From: Flammeovirga kamogawensis
GTDB taxonomy: Bacteria; Bacteroidota; Bacteroidia; Cytophagales; Flammeovirgaceae
DNA length: 64,000 nucleotides
NCBI RefSeq assembly: GCF_018736065.1
Contig: NZ_CP076128.1
Coordinates: 248,001 to 312,000, forward strand
Direction: 5' to 3'
Shown here: piece by piece, positions 10,242 to 17,804 of the stretch
How the letters are laid out: each line of letters opens with the position of its first letter
How positions within the stretch are numbered: the stretch's first letter is position 1
Position numbers and translations under genes: made by a program
Notes under the pieces: model-generated
Told to the model about the DNA's origin: nothing
Databases searched by the model: none
What the model saw: only the letters and a program-made list of their open reading frames with translations

Positions 10242-10257
10242 TACACTTTAAAGTGTA
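10242..10257. promoter_or_regulatory. Perfect 16-bp palindrome between gpsA and aroG
   Basis: TACACTTTAAAGTGTA is its own reverse complement. It sits 37 bases upstream of the gpsA start in a divergent 284-bp intergenic region, where an operator or promoter element would be expected. No known site name is assigned; in AT-rich DNA it could be chance. Confidence 0.3.
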
Positions 10258-10449
10258 CTACTCTTTTACACTACAATTATCCTTTTTATTTACATGCTTT
10301 GCAATCAATACTCAAACTAATTAACATATTATTGGTAATTAAGTGATGTGAAATTCATTTTGAATGAACTTTAATTTTGTAAATAATTAAAAATGTATGT
10401 TAATTCGTTTAATTATTTCAAGATTTCATGGTTTAAATTATATTTTTTG

Positions 10450-10457
10450 TAATTTTG
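10450..10457 (+). promoter_or_regulatory. Candidate -7 element of the aroG promoter
   Basis: TAATTTTG matches the Bacteroidota -7 consensus TAnnTTTG, 33 bases before the aroG ATG. No good -33 TTTG is at the right distance. A second copy of the same octamer is at 10372-10379, so the real start is uncertain. Confidence 0.35.
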
Positions 10458-10489
10458 AGAATTACTATACTATCGAAAATTAATCTGAT

Positions 10490-11584
10490 ATGAAAGATAT
10501 ACAATCATTAGAAAGCTGGTCAGTCGTTAAGAATGGCGGTCCTATAGCTATAGCAGGTCCATGTAGTGCAGAGTCTGAAGAGCAGTTAATGGAGACTTGC
10601 CGTCAGATTAAAGATTCAATTGATATCACTATGCTTCGTGCTGGTATCTGGAAACCTCGTACGAGACCAGGTTCATTCGAAGGTATTGGTGAAGAAGGTT
10701 TGAAGTGGTTTGCCAATGTTAAGAAAGAATTAAATATGCCTATTACTACTGAGGTAGCTAATGCTCAACATGTTGAGTTAGCACTTAAGTATGGTGTAGA
10801 TGTTCTTTGGATTGGAGCACGTAGTACTGTTAACCCATTTACTATCCAAGAAATTGCTGATGCACTTAAAGGTGTTAAGGATGTTCCTGTGATGATCAAG
10901 AACCCTATTAACCCTGATGTTGCATTATGGAGAGGTGCTATAGAGCGTATCTATGGTGCTGGTGTTCGTCAAATTGCAGGTATTCACCGTGGTTTCTCAT
11001 CTTTTGAGAAAACTAAATATAGAAATATCCCTATGTGGAAATTAGCAATCGCGTTAAAAACGGAGATTCCTAACCTTCCATTAATCTGTGATCCATCTCA
11101 TATTGGTGGTACAAGAGATCTTATCTTACCAGTTTCTCAAAAAGCAATCGACTTAGACTTTGATGGTTTAATGATCGAAACGCACAGAGATCCTGATAAT
11201 GCATGGTCTGATGCTTCACAACAAGTTACTCCAGCTCGTTTAGCTGAGATCTTGAATGAAGTAAAAATCAAGAAATCTTCTACAGATGCAGAAGAAGTAA
11301 ACTCTAAATTAGATACTTTACGTTCTAAGATTGATCGTTTAGATAATGAGTTACTTGATGTTTTAGGTCAAAGAATGGAAGTAGTTGGCGAAATTGGCGA
11401 TTACAAAAGAGACAACAACCTTACTGTATTCCAAGCAGGTCGTTGGATCGATATTTTCCAAAACCGTCCTGAACAAGCTGCTAAATTAGGTTTAAGCAAG
11501 AACTTCATGGAACAATTATTTAAATTGGTTCACGATGAGTCTATTCGTCTTCAAACTGCAGTTGTGAATACTGAAAAAGCGTAA
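10490..11584 (+). CDS. Bifunctional 3-deoxy-7-phosphoheptulonate synthase / chorismate mutase
   Basis: First committed enzyme of the shikimate pathway fused to chorismate mutase, the branch enzyme to Phe and Tyr. Residues ~15-255 are a type I-beta DAHP synthase barrel: IAGPCSAES, KPRTRPGSFEG, ICDPSHIGGTRDL and MIETHRDPDNAWSDA. Residues ~268-360 are an AroQ-type chorismate mutase helix bundle (LDTLRSKIDRLDNELLDVLGQRMEVVGEIGDYKR). The synthase-first order is that of Bacteroidota proteins such as the Porphyromonas enzyme, opposite to Bacillus; there the mutase domain mediates feedback inhibition by prephenate (known of the family). 364 aa is the normal length. A terminator separates it from aroB, though both lie on the same strand 116 bases apart. 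Confidence 0.95.
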   Translation: MKDIQSLESWSVVKNGGPIAIAGPCSAESEEQLMETCRQIKDSIDITMLRAGIWKPRTRPGSFEGIGEEGLKWFANVKKELNMPITTEVANAQHVELALKYGVDVLWIGARSTVNPFTIQEIADALKGVKDVPVMIKNPINPDVALWRGAIERIYGAGVRQIAGIHRGFSSFEKTKYRNIPMWKLAIALKTEIPNLPLICDPSHIGGTRDLILPVSQKAIDLDFDGLMIETHRDPDNAWSDASQQVTPARLAEILNEVKIKKSSTDAEEVNSKLDTLRSKIDRLDNELLDVLGQRMEVVGEIGDYKRDNNLTVFQAGRWIDIFQNRPEQAAKLGLSKNFMEQLFKLVHDESIRLQTAVVNTEKA

Positions 11585-11613
11585 GCTGAGGGTACTCACA
11601 TCAAAATATATTA

Positions 11614-11650
11614 GAGGTGGTACCACTTAATTGTGTTACCACCTTTTTCT
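11614..11650 (+). terminator. Terminator between aroG-CM and aroB
   Basis: Hairpin with arms AGGTGGTA (11615-11622) and TACCACCT (11637-11644), followed by a T-rich tract, about 30 bases after the stop codon. It superficially resembles the GGTGGTACC core of T-boxes but is a simple terminator placed after a gene. Confidence 0.8.
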
Positions 11651-11700
11651 TTTAAGCTAAATGAGTAGTATTTTATATACTCATTACTTTTACTTCTTCC

Positions 11701-12735
11701 ATGAGTATTAATAAAGTATCCTTTTTATCAGAACTAGACGCATCAACTTTTAAAAACTTACAAAGCTATACTAGCTTAGCTGTAATTGTTGATGAGAATA
11801 CAAAAAGAGATTGTTATCCTCTAGTTTCTTCTTTATTACCAGAACATATATTAATTGAGGTGGTAAGTGGAGAAGAAAACAAAACTTTAGATACCTGTCA
11901 GCATATTTGGCAAGAACTAACAAACGCAGGCTTTGACAGAAAAGCAGCAGTTCTTGATCTAGGTGGTGGAGTAATCGGAGATATGGGTGGATTCTGTGCT
12001 TCTACATACAAACGTGGTATAGATTTTTGGCAAATGCCTACAACTTTGTTATCGCAAGTAGATGCAAGTGTTGGTGGTAAATTAGGAATTGATTTTGGTA
12101 AATTGAAGAATCATATTGGAGTGTTTAATATTCCTGATATGGTGCTGATTTATCCTGAATTTATAAATACTCTACCTGCTAATGAATTGCGTTCGGGATT
12201 TGCAGAAGTAATAAAACATTGCTTGATTGCTGATGCAAAGCATTGGGATACTGTATCAAAAAAGCCATTAGAAGAACAAGACTTAGCAACCATTATCCCA
12301 CATTCTATCAACATTAAAGATGGTGTTGTCACTTCTGATCCAACAGAAAAGGGGATGAGAAAAATTCTAAATTTTGGTCATACGGCTGGTCATGCAATAG
12401 AAAGTTATCTTTTAGATATACCTGGTAGAAAACTTTTACATGGTGAAGCTATTGCTATTGGAATGATTGCAGAAGCGTATTTATCAACAAAATTTACAGG
12501 ATTAAACGAAAGTGAACTAAAAGAAATTCAAGAGTATATTCTTTCTGTCTATGGGAAAGTAGAAATTAAAGAAACTGATCTAGAACATCTATATGCTTAT
12601 CTTTTACAGGATAAGAAAAATACTGGCAAGAAATTAAGTTTCTCACTATTGTCGAGTATTGGAACTTGTACTTATGACCAGTTTATTGAATGGGCAGATA
12701 TTGAAGAAGCATATAGGTATTATATGAGTCTCTAA
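11701..12735 (+). CDS. aroB: 3-dehydroquinate synthase
   Basis: Second step of the shikimate pathway: converts DAHP to 3-dehydroquinate with NAD and a divalent metal. 344 aa. The NAD loop DLGGGVIGDMGGFCAS (residues 86-101), the substrate region TTLLSQVDASVGGK and the metal ligands Glu169 (SGFAEVIKH), His227 (LNFGHTAGHAIE) and His247 (LLHGEAIAIGM) are all present. The loop between the two His ligands is about four residues longer than in classical fungal and E. coli enzymes. It directly follows the DAHP synthase, which supplies its substrate. The 50-base leader holds an 8-bp inverted repeat (11660-11667 / 11678-11685) of unknown meaning. Confidence 0.95.
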   Translation: MSINKVSFLSELDASTFKNLQSYTSLAVIVDENTKRDCYPLVSSLLPEHILIEVVSGEENKTLDTCQHIWQELTNAGFDRKAAVLDLGGGVIGDMGGFCASTYKRGIDFWQMPTTLLSQVDASVGGKLGIDFGKLKNHIGVFNIPDMVLIYPEFINTLPANELRSGFAEVIKHCLIADAKHWDTVSKKPLEEQDLATIIPHSINIKDGVVTSDPTEKGMRKILNFGHTAGHAIESYLLDIPGRKLLHGEAIAIGMIAEAYLSTKFTGLNESELKEIQEYILSVYGKVEIKETDLEHLYAYLLQDKKNTGKKLSFSLLSSIGTCTYDQFIEWADIEEAYRYYMSL

Positions 12736-12748
12736 ATTATAGATTTTG

Positions 12749-12776
12749 AAAGGTGGAAGAAATTTCACCTTTTTTA
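12749..12776 (+). terminator. Terminator after aroB
   Basis: A short 7-bp stem (AAAGGTG / CACCTTT) with an 10-base loop running into six or more T, 14 bases after the aroB stop. Confidence 0.7.
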
Positions 12777-12793
12777 TTGAACAATGAAAAGAA

Positions 12794-13624
12794 ATGAAAA
12801 ATAACCAACTATTAACCTGTCTTTTATTATTAATTACCTTAAGTGTTTTTGCTCAGAATAAAGAAGTGAAATATGCTTTAAAAGAAGGTGTACATTATTA
12901 TGATGAAGCAACAAGGCAAACAGATGTATACCTAAATGAACGATGTGTTGTAGATGTTTACTATCCTAAAAACAAAAAAGGTTTTCCTACAATTGTTTGG
13001 TTTCATGGAGGGGGACTTGTTAACGGTAATAAGGAAATTCCTGAAGCTTTAAAAAATAAAGGCGTAGCAGTAATTGGTGTAAATTATAGGTTATACCCAA
13101 AAGTAAAAGCACCTGTTTACATAGAAGATGCAGCTGCTGCTGTAGCTTGGGCTTTTAAAGATATTGAAAAATACGGAGGTAGTTCTGAAAAGATTTTCAT
13201 TTCGGGACATTCTGCAGGAGGTTACCTTGCTAGTATGGTTGGGTTAGATAAAAAATATTTAGCTAAATACAATATTGACGCAAATGATATTGCTGGTTTA
13301 ATTCCTTTTAGTGGACATTGCATTACTCACTTCACTGTAAGAGAAGAGAGAGGGATTGATGGTAAACAGCCCATAATTGATGATTTAGCACCTTTGTATC
13401 ATGTGAGAAAAGACGCTCCTCCATTATTATTGATTACAGGAGATAGAGAACTTGAATTATTAGGTAGATATGAAGAAAATGCCTACATGTACAGAATGAT
13501 GAAAGTAGCAGGACACACTGATACAAGAATTATGGAATTAGATGGGTATGATCATGGTATGGTTTACCCTGCACTGCCTTTGTTAATAAAAGAAGTTAAT
13601 AGGGTAGTAGAACAAAATAAATAA
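12794..13624 (+). CDS. Secreted alpha/beta-hydrolase (carboxylesterase/BD-FAE-like)
   Basis: Exported serine esterase of 276 aa with a Sec signal peptide (residues 1-20, cleavage after SVFA). Catalytic features: the oxyanion-hole HGGG at residues 71-74, nucleophile Ser140 in GHSAGG, Asp217 in ITGDRE, and His254 in GYDHGM. The fold order and the late DHGM motif match the HSL/bile-salt-esterase-like group of alpha/beta-hydrolases, many of which cut short esters or acetylated sugars. Substrate cannot be read from sequence. It follows aroB after a terminator, so co-function with the shikimate genes is not implied. Confidence 0.85.
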   Translation: MKNNQLLTCLLLLITLSVFAQNKEVKYALKEGVHYYDEATRQTDVYLNERCVVDVYYPKNKKGFPTIVWFHGGGLVNGNKEIPEALKNKGVAVIGVNYRLYPKVKAPVYIEDAAAAVAWAFKDIEKYGGSSEKIFISGHSAGGYLASMVGLDKKYLAKYNIDANDIAGLIPFSGHCITHFTVREERGIDGKQPIIDDLAPLYHVRKDAPPLLLITGDRELELLGRYEENAYMYRMMKVAGHTDTRIMELDGYDHGMVYPALPLLIKEVNRVVEQNK

Positions 13625-13657
13625 ACTTAAGCATCTTAAAAAAAGGAACTAAGCTGT

Positions 13658-14041
13658 TTATTTTATATAAATAGATGGATTGTGAATCTTATCAATAAAT
13701 CTATCTACAAGATTTCTTGAATTGAAATGTTTTAATAACCAACCCCTGTTTTTAGCCATCATTTCTAATAAATCTCGATTAGCAATATCATCTTTAGATT
13801 GAATGATAATCTTTGTTGATTTATCAATATTCAATTCTTTTAAACAAGTGAAAATATAAAACCTATCTTGTAGAATAAATGGTTTATCAAGTTGTTCTCC
13901 ATTTATGAAAAGAACAGGAATTGTCATTTTTTTTAGTTCAGAAGATACTTCATCGAGAGCAACTAATAACTTTTGAGAAGAAGGTGAACCAGATAAATTT
14001 AAATTGATACTTTTTTCGGTAATTGAAATGGAGTAGTCCAT
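13658..14041 (-). CDS. Small conserved-looking protein of unknown function
   Basis: 127 aa, no signal peptide or membrane segment, ATG start. Predicted alternating strands and helices: a beta-hairpin start (ISITEKSINLNLSG), an amphipathic helix (KLLVALDEVSSELKKM), strand PVLFING, another helix with CLKEL, strand KIIIQS and a final helix ending LVDRFIDKI. That alpha/beta pattern recalls STAS/SpoIIAA-type folds, but no motif proves it. It lies downstream of the bestrophin-like gene but beyond that gene's terminator, so it probably has its own promoter in 14042-14172. I do not recognise the family. Confidence 0.6.
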   Translation of the reverse strand: MDYSISITEKSINLNLSGSPSSQKLLVALDEVSSELKKMTIPVLFINGEQLDKPFILQDRFYIFTCLKELNIDKSTKIIIQSKDDIANRDLLEMMAKNRGWLLKHFNSRNLVDRFIDKIHNPSIYIK

Positions 14042-14172
14042 AATTGTATAGTAGAATAGAAGTGATTAAACAGATGAAAATGCTTAGTAGTACAAAAGTA
14101 GATAATAAATTCAATTTTGGTGACTTTCGTCAACTTTTTTCTGTTAATAGCTAGTTTTCTTCTTTAAACGCT

Positions 14173-14208
14173 AAAAAAGGAAATAACCGTCAAGTTATTT
14201 CCTTTTTT
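14173..14208 (-). terminator. Terminator after the bestrophin-like gene
   Basis: A perfect 15-bp stem (AAAAAAGGAAATAAC / GTTATTTCCTTTTTT) with a 6-base loop, seven bases beyond the stop codon of the minus-strand gene. Confidence 0.88.
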
Positions 14209-14214
14209 ATTGAT

Positions 14215-15282
14215 TTACATTTGAACATTTAATCGAACTTCAAATGGTTTAGGTATATTTTCGGGATCTTCTTCAACACAAGCCCTAATATCAATTTCAA
14301 TACCTCTAGCAATAGTTGAAATTGGGACATCATTTCCAGAACCTTCAAAAGGATTTTCTCCTACAGTTCCAATTCTTTCCATGGTATGAAAAACCCATGA
14401 TACCAAAGTTGAAAATGGGATTGAAAACCACACAAAATATTTACCAATTATAGGGAAACTTTCCGAGACAGTATGTCCAATTTTAGCAAACTCAGGAATG
14501 ATTCCAAGAGGTAGTAAAAGTAAAAATATCCAAACAAAGTAAACATTTAAACTAGCATATTGCCTTGGGTAAGGGAAGTTTTTAATCCTCTCACTTTTGC
14601 CCTGTAAAGCAATTAAATCTTTTAGATGTCCTTCAAGAGCTAAAAAAGAAAATTCCCAAATCAACCCTTTTTCTTTTAATTTTCTCAAATGTTGAGATTG
14701 TAATTTTTGAATAACAGTGCATTTATTGGCTGCTTTCATTACAATAGCTAATTCACTCTCAGATAAGTATTCACTTATTGCTTCTTGTTCATCAATTTCA
14801 AACTCTGGAATATTAATTCTACTGGCCCATTCTCTATTTGTTCGATGTTCCATAAAAGTTTCCCATTGTTTTTTAGTACGCATTGCATATCGTAAAGCCG
14901 TAAGCCATGCAAGATGTCTATAAATTATAGTTAAGCGCTCTTTCTTGAGTTCATCTTCAGAAAGCTTGTTGCTATCATTAGCGTATTCATTTGTAACAGT
15001 ATCGCTTACAAGAATAGAAAATGAGCGAGATGAATTAACTATACCTCCCCAAATTTTTCGTCCTTCCCATAATCTATCATAAACTGCATTGTTTCTAAAA
15101 CCAACAACAAACGCAACGGCAGTACCAACAAGAGCAATTGGAGTCCATGGAAGAACTAACCATTTTTGGGCAAAAATTACGTAGGCTACAGTAGGGATAC
15201 TTGCAATAAGAATAAATAGTAAAGTTTCATGCCTAGTCCAAAAGGTCATGTCTTTAATAGAATAATACTTCTTTATTAGCAT
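14215..15282 (-). CDS. Bestrophin-like (UPF0187/YneE family) anion channel
   Basis: Inner-membrane protein of 355 aa from the bestrophin family, whose members form pentameric anion or cation channels. Membrane segments are at residues ~17-40, ~45-65, ~235-255 and ~265-290. Family signatures seen: GFRNNAVYDRLWEGRKIWGGIVNSSRSF after TM2 and the late NPFEGSGNDVPISTIARGIEIDIR block, where the Asp/Glu cluster is the usual bestrophin feature. Compared with the second copy at 48452-49354 (300 aa), it has an insertion of about 50 residues in the cytoplasmic helical region. It is the last gene of a minus-strand group with two PH-like proteins. Ion selectivity cannot be inferred. Confidence 0.85.
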   Translation of the reverse strand: MLIKKYYSIKDMTFWTRHETLLFILIASIPTVAYVIFAQKWLVLPWTPIALVGTAVAFVVGFRNNAVYDRLWEGRKIWGGIVNSSRSFSILVSDTVTNEYANDSNKLSEDELKKERLTIIYRHLAWLTALRYAMRTKKQWETFMEHRTNREWASRINIPEFEIDEQEAISEYLSESELAIVMKAANKCTVIQKLQSQHLRKLKEKGLIWEFSFLALEGHLKDLIALQGKSERIKNFPYPRQYASLNVYFVWIFLLLLPLGIIPEFAKIGHTVSESFPIIGKYFVWFSIPFSTLVSWVFHTMERIGTVGENPFEGSGNDVPISTIARGIEIDIRACVEEDPENIPKPFEVRLNVQM

Positions 15283-15332
15283 ATAAATTGAGTTAGAGAT
15301 TTAATATGGAATATTCTATCTAAATTATCAAT

Positions 15333-15626
15333 TTATCTGTTTAAATCAATTCTTTTATTCAATTCATCTTGAATAGAAAGCCTCATTTCTAATTGTGTTT
15401 TATTTTCATTAGTAGGAAACCAAGTAGCAGTTTTAGAAGATCCATCCTTTAAAGTAAATTCAATACTTGAAGCACTAATACTATGAGTAAAACATTGAAA
15501 CCTTACGATGTTATCATATCTGACATTTGTAGTTTTCCATTTAAAATTAAATGTGAAGTGTTCTTTTTCAAAGCAGATAAACTTGAAAGACCAAGCTTTT
15601 TTTGGTTTAAATAGGAATGTAGGCAT
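15333..15626 (-). CDS. Small PH-like protein, soluble
   Basis: 97 aa from the ATG at 15626; an upstream TTG at 15644 would add six residues and follows a stop codon. No membrane segment. The sequence is a run of short beta strands followed by one C-terminal amphipathic helix, the layout of a bacterial pleckstrin-homology-like (bPH) domain. It aligns by eye along its whole length with residues ~88-165 of the neighbouring 168-aa protein (shared KT..WF, a Q-rich turn and EL..RI in the final helix), so the two look like products of a duplication. 50 bases separate it from the bestrophin-like gene. Function unknown. Confidence 0.6.
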   Translation of the reverse strand: MPTFLFKPKKAWSFKFICFEKEHFTFNFKWKTTNVRYDNIVRFQCFTHSISASSIEFTLKDGSSKTATWFPTNENKTQLEMRLSIQDELNKRIDLNR

Positions 15627-15674
15627 CTTGTTTTGAGAATTCAATCAAGCACTTTTGAAGTGTTGGCATAAGCA

Positions 15675-16181
15675 TTATTTGATCCTGTTTTGTAATTCTC
15701 TTAAAAAAGCATCAACCACAACTTGTTGTTCTTGAATTAAAAAACTTTGAAACCATTTTATTTTAGTGGTTTTGTCATTATGTAATTCAAGATTTAAGTA
15801 TGTAATGTTGTATTTGTTGGGTTTAATAGTAAAGCTTTTTATAGACGAAAGGGTTACTTTATGTATTTTGTATAGACCTAATTTTATATAAATATAATCT
15901 TCGTCTATACTCAGAAAAGTATTAAAACGAGAATACTTTTTGGGTTGGTATTTACTAAGAAGATATGTTCCGGGTATAATACTTAGTTCTACTATTTGAG
16001 TTGAAGTTTCAAGAGCATCCCATAAATTAAAATAATCTAGTCCATAGGTGTACAATAAATAACTAACACTTATCATTTCTATTCCTAATAATAAAAGCGA
16101 ACCTTTTTCAACGATATTTCTTAGTTTTTTTAATTTGTCATCAATGTTTTTATGTGAAATATCTATTCCATTTCTATCCAC
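15675..16181 (-). CDS. Membrane protein with C-terminal PH-like domain
   Basis: 168 aa. An N-terminal ~25 charged residues, two hydrophobic segments (about residues 28-47 and 61-77) and then a ~90-residue beta-rich domain ending in an amphipathic helix (VVVDAFLRELQNRIK), as in bacterial PH-like domain membrane proteins. The start is a GTG at 16181; the next Met is residue 37, inside the first membrane segment, so the GTG is preferred. Its C-terminal domain resembles the whole of the next gene downstream. Probably in one transcript with that gene and the bestrophin-like gene. Function unknown. Confidence 0.65.
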   Translation of the reverse strand: MDRNGIDISHKNIDDKLKKLRNIVEKGSLLLLGIEMISVSYLLYTYGLDYFNLWDALETSTQIVELSIIPGTYLLSKYQPKKYSRFNTFLSIDEDYIYIKLGLYKIHKVTLSSIKSFTIKPNKYNITYLNLELHNDKTTKIKWFQSFLIQEQQVVVDAFLRELQNRIK

Positions 16182-16335
16182 TGGGATTTAGATGCATTTA
16201 TTGGAAGTATAAAAAGTAAGTTCAGATTTATCATTAGCAATTAGTGAAGAGGTTTTTGGCATTTTATAGTTTAAGTTGGTTGATCAAAGATAGTTAATTT
16301 TGATCTTATTGAGTTATTAAATTTTGTATGAACCC

Positions 16336-17580
16336 CTATTGCATAGTTCCATAATTAGGTGTTGGATCATAGTCATTAGGAGGGATAATCAGTAAATCGT
16401 AATTATCTATTTCTTCTTTGATATCTCGATATTGTTTTATTCCGATTAAGGAAATTTTTCCATTTTGAATATCTTTAGAAATTGAATTTAGGTCAATAAT
16501 TGTCCATTGATCTTTTTGACCAAACTGAGTAAATAAATGAAGGTATTTCATATACTCGGTATTATTGTCAGAGTAAGCTGGTTTAAAATGAATATTGATA
16601 CTTTTTGTGCCATTTAATGTTGCAAGTTCTTCAGTTAAGGCTCCTATGTCATAATTACCCAAAGAAATTGCTTTTTTACCAGCATGTAATCCCCCAATTT
16701 TGATAAAATATTTTGAATTTGGTTTCTGGACTTCATTTGTAGAGTATTGTTTTAAAAAGTACTCTCTAATAAGCATTACACGATCTTTATGAGATCTACG
16801 GTAATTAGTATAAATATCCCAACTTATGGTTAAATCATTTAAAATTTGAAATGCGACAGTATCCTTTTCGGTGAAAAAATTAGAAAACTTATGAAAGTTT
16901 TTATTTGATTTTATCTCTTCAAAAATTTTAATTTTTTTATTTTGATCTTTAATGTATAAAGCTATAATATCTTGTTTTGCTTTATACCAGGTTTCTTGTA
17001 TTTTTTCAAAGTCAGGTCTATAATTAACTTGAGAAACAATTTCATCTCCTAAAAATAAAACAGCAGTATAAAACTCCTGATCACACCCCCATATTTCGAA
17101 GTTATTTTTTGCTAAATCTTCTAAAAATAAAGCATCCCCCTTATTATCTAAAAAAGGAATAACAGTGTTATCTATTTTTTTGAAATAATTTTCTGTGTAG
17201 AAGTTGTATAAATCTTTAGTGATATTTTCACTGTCTTTAGTGATATCTCTAATTTTTTTTGCTGAATTAGGCCCAATTTCAAAAACAGCGACATCAAATT
17301 TATTTTCTTTTAGAACAGGAATAAGTGTTTTTGTGAATTTTGAAATTTGAGAAGAACCATGATATTCACCTAAAATTAAAAATTGAGCTAACGAAATTTT
17401 ATATTCAAGTAATTTAGCTCCTTCACCATAAAATTTGTTTTTCTGAATATTGAAATGAAAAGTATGTTTTGATATATACTCTTTATTTAGGGTAGTATAT
17501 CTATTTCCATCTTCTTGAGAGAAAGCATTCTTTGTTGAAAAAAGAGCCAACATAATGAATAATAAAATGGTTAGTTGCAT
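16336..17580 (-). CDS. Secreted EreA/TraB-like (TIKI superfamily) protein
   Basis: 414 aa from the ATG at 17580, which begins a good signal peptide ending in NAFSQ; a longer frame from a TTG at 17643 would bury the signal. The mature protein has ILGEYHGSSQ (Glu72, His74), then YRRSHKDRVMLIREYF near residue 260-275, and KIGGLHAGK with His299. This spacing of GE.H, RD..M-like and late G.H motifs is that of the erythromycin-esterase/ChaN/TraB (TIKI) superfamily, whose members are metal-linked hydrolases or haem-binding proteins. Being exported makes an antibiotic-esterase role unlikely. It begins a run of minus-strand genes of unknown role. Superfamily placement is moderate; substrate unknown. 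Confidence 0.6.
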   Translation of the reverse strand: MQLTILLFIMLALFSTKNAFSQEDGNRYTTLNKEYISKHTFHFNIQKNKFYGEGAKLLEYKISLAQFLILGEYHGSSQISKFTKTLIPVLKENKFDVAVFEIGPNSAKKIRDITKDSENITKDLYNFYTENYFKKIDNTVIPFLDNKGDALFLEDLAKNNFEIWGCDQEFYTAVLFLGDEIVSQVNYRPDFEKIQETWYKAKQDIIALYIKDQNKKIKIFEEIKSNKNFHKFSNFFTEKDTVAFQILNDLTISWDIYTNYRRSHKDRVMLIREYFLKQYSTNEVQKPNSKYFIKIGGLHAGKKAISLGNYDIGALTEELATLNGTKSINIHFKPAYSDNNTEYMKYLHLFTQFGQKDQWTIIDLNSISKDIQNGKISLIGIKQYRDIKEEIDNYDLLIIPPNDYDPTPNYGTMQ

Positions 17581-17747
17581 TGGTTTATTAGTTTTTTGAA
17601 TTAGATTTTGAAGGGATATCCACAAAGATCGAACCAATGACAAACAGTCGTGACAACGAAGAACTTATAAATTTACTTCAAAATAATGCCCAATATCACC
17701 CTTAAAGTATTTCTCATTTACAAAACAATTACGATATTTGCGTGATC

Positions 17748-17763
17748 TATACCCTAGGGTATA
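17748..17763. promoter_or_regulatory. Perfect 16-bp palindrome upstream of ileS
   Basis: TATACCCTAGGGTATA is fully self-complementary and contains a GC core (CCCTAGGG) that stands out in AT-rich DNA. It ends 41 bases before the ileS ATG, in the position of an operator or 5'-UTR element. No regulator can be named. Confidence 0.35.
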
Positions 17764-17804
17764 ATCTAAACAGAAAATAATTAGACAATTTCATTCAATA
17801 ATCA

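Noticed and set aside
11614-11644. AGGTGGTACCAC resembling the conserved core of T-box riboswitches
   Set aside because: It lies 30 bases after a stop codon, pairs with a TACCACCT arm and runs into T: a plain terminator. No specifier stem or AG-bulge lies upstream, and T-boxes are not expected in Bacteroidota.
15627-15644. TTG start six codons before the soluble PH-like gene
   Set aside because: The ATG at 15626 is preferred; the TTG follows directly on an in-frame stop and adds no domain sequence.
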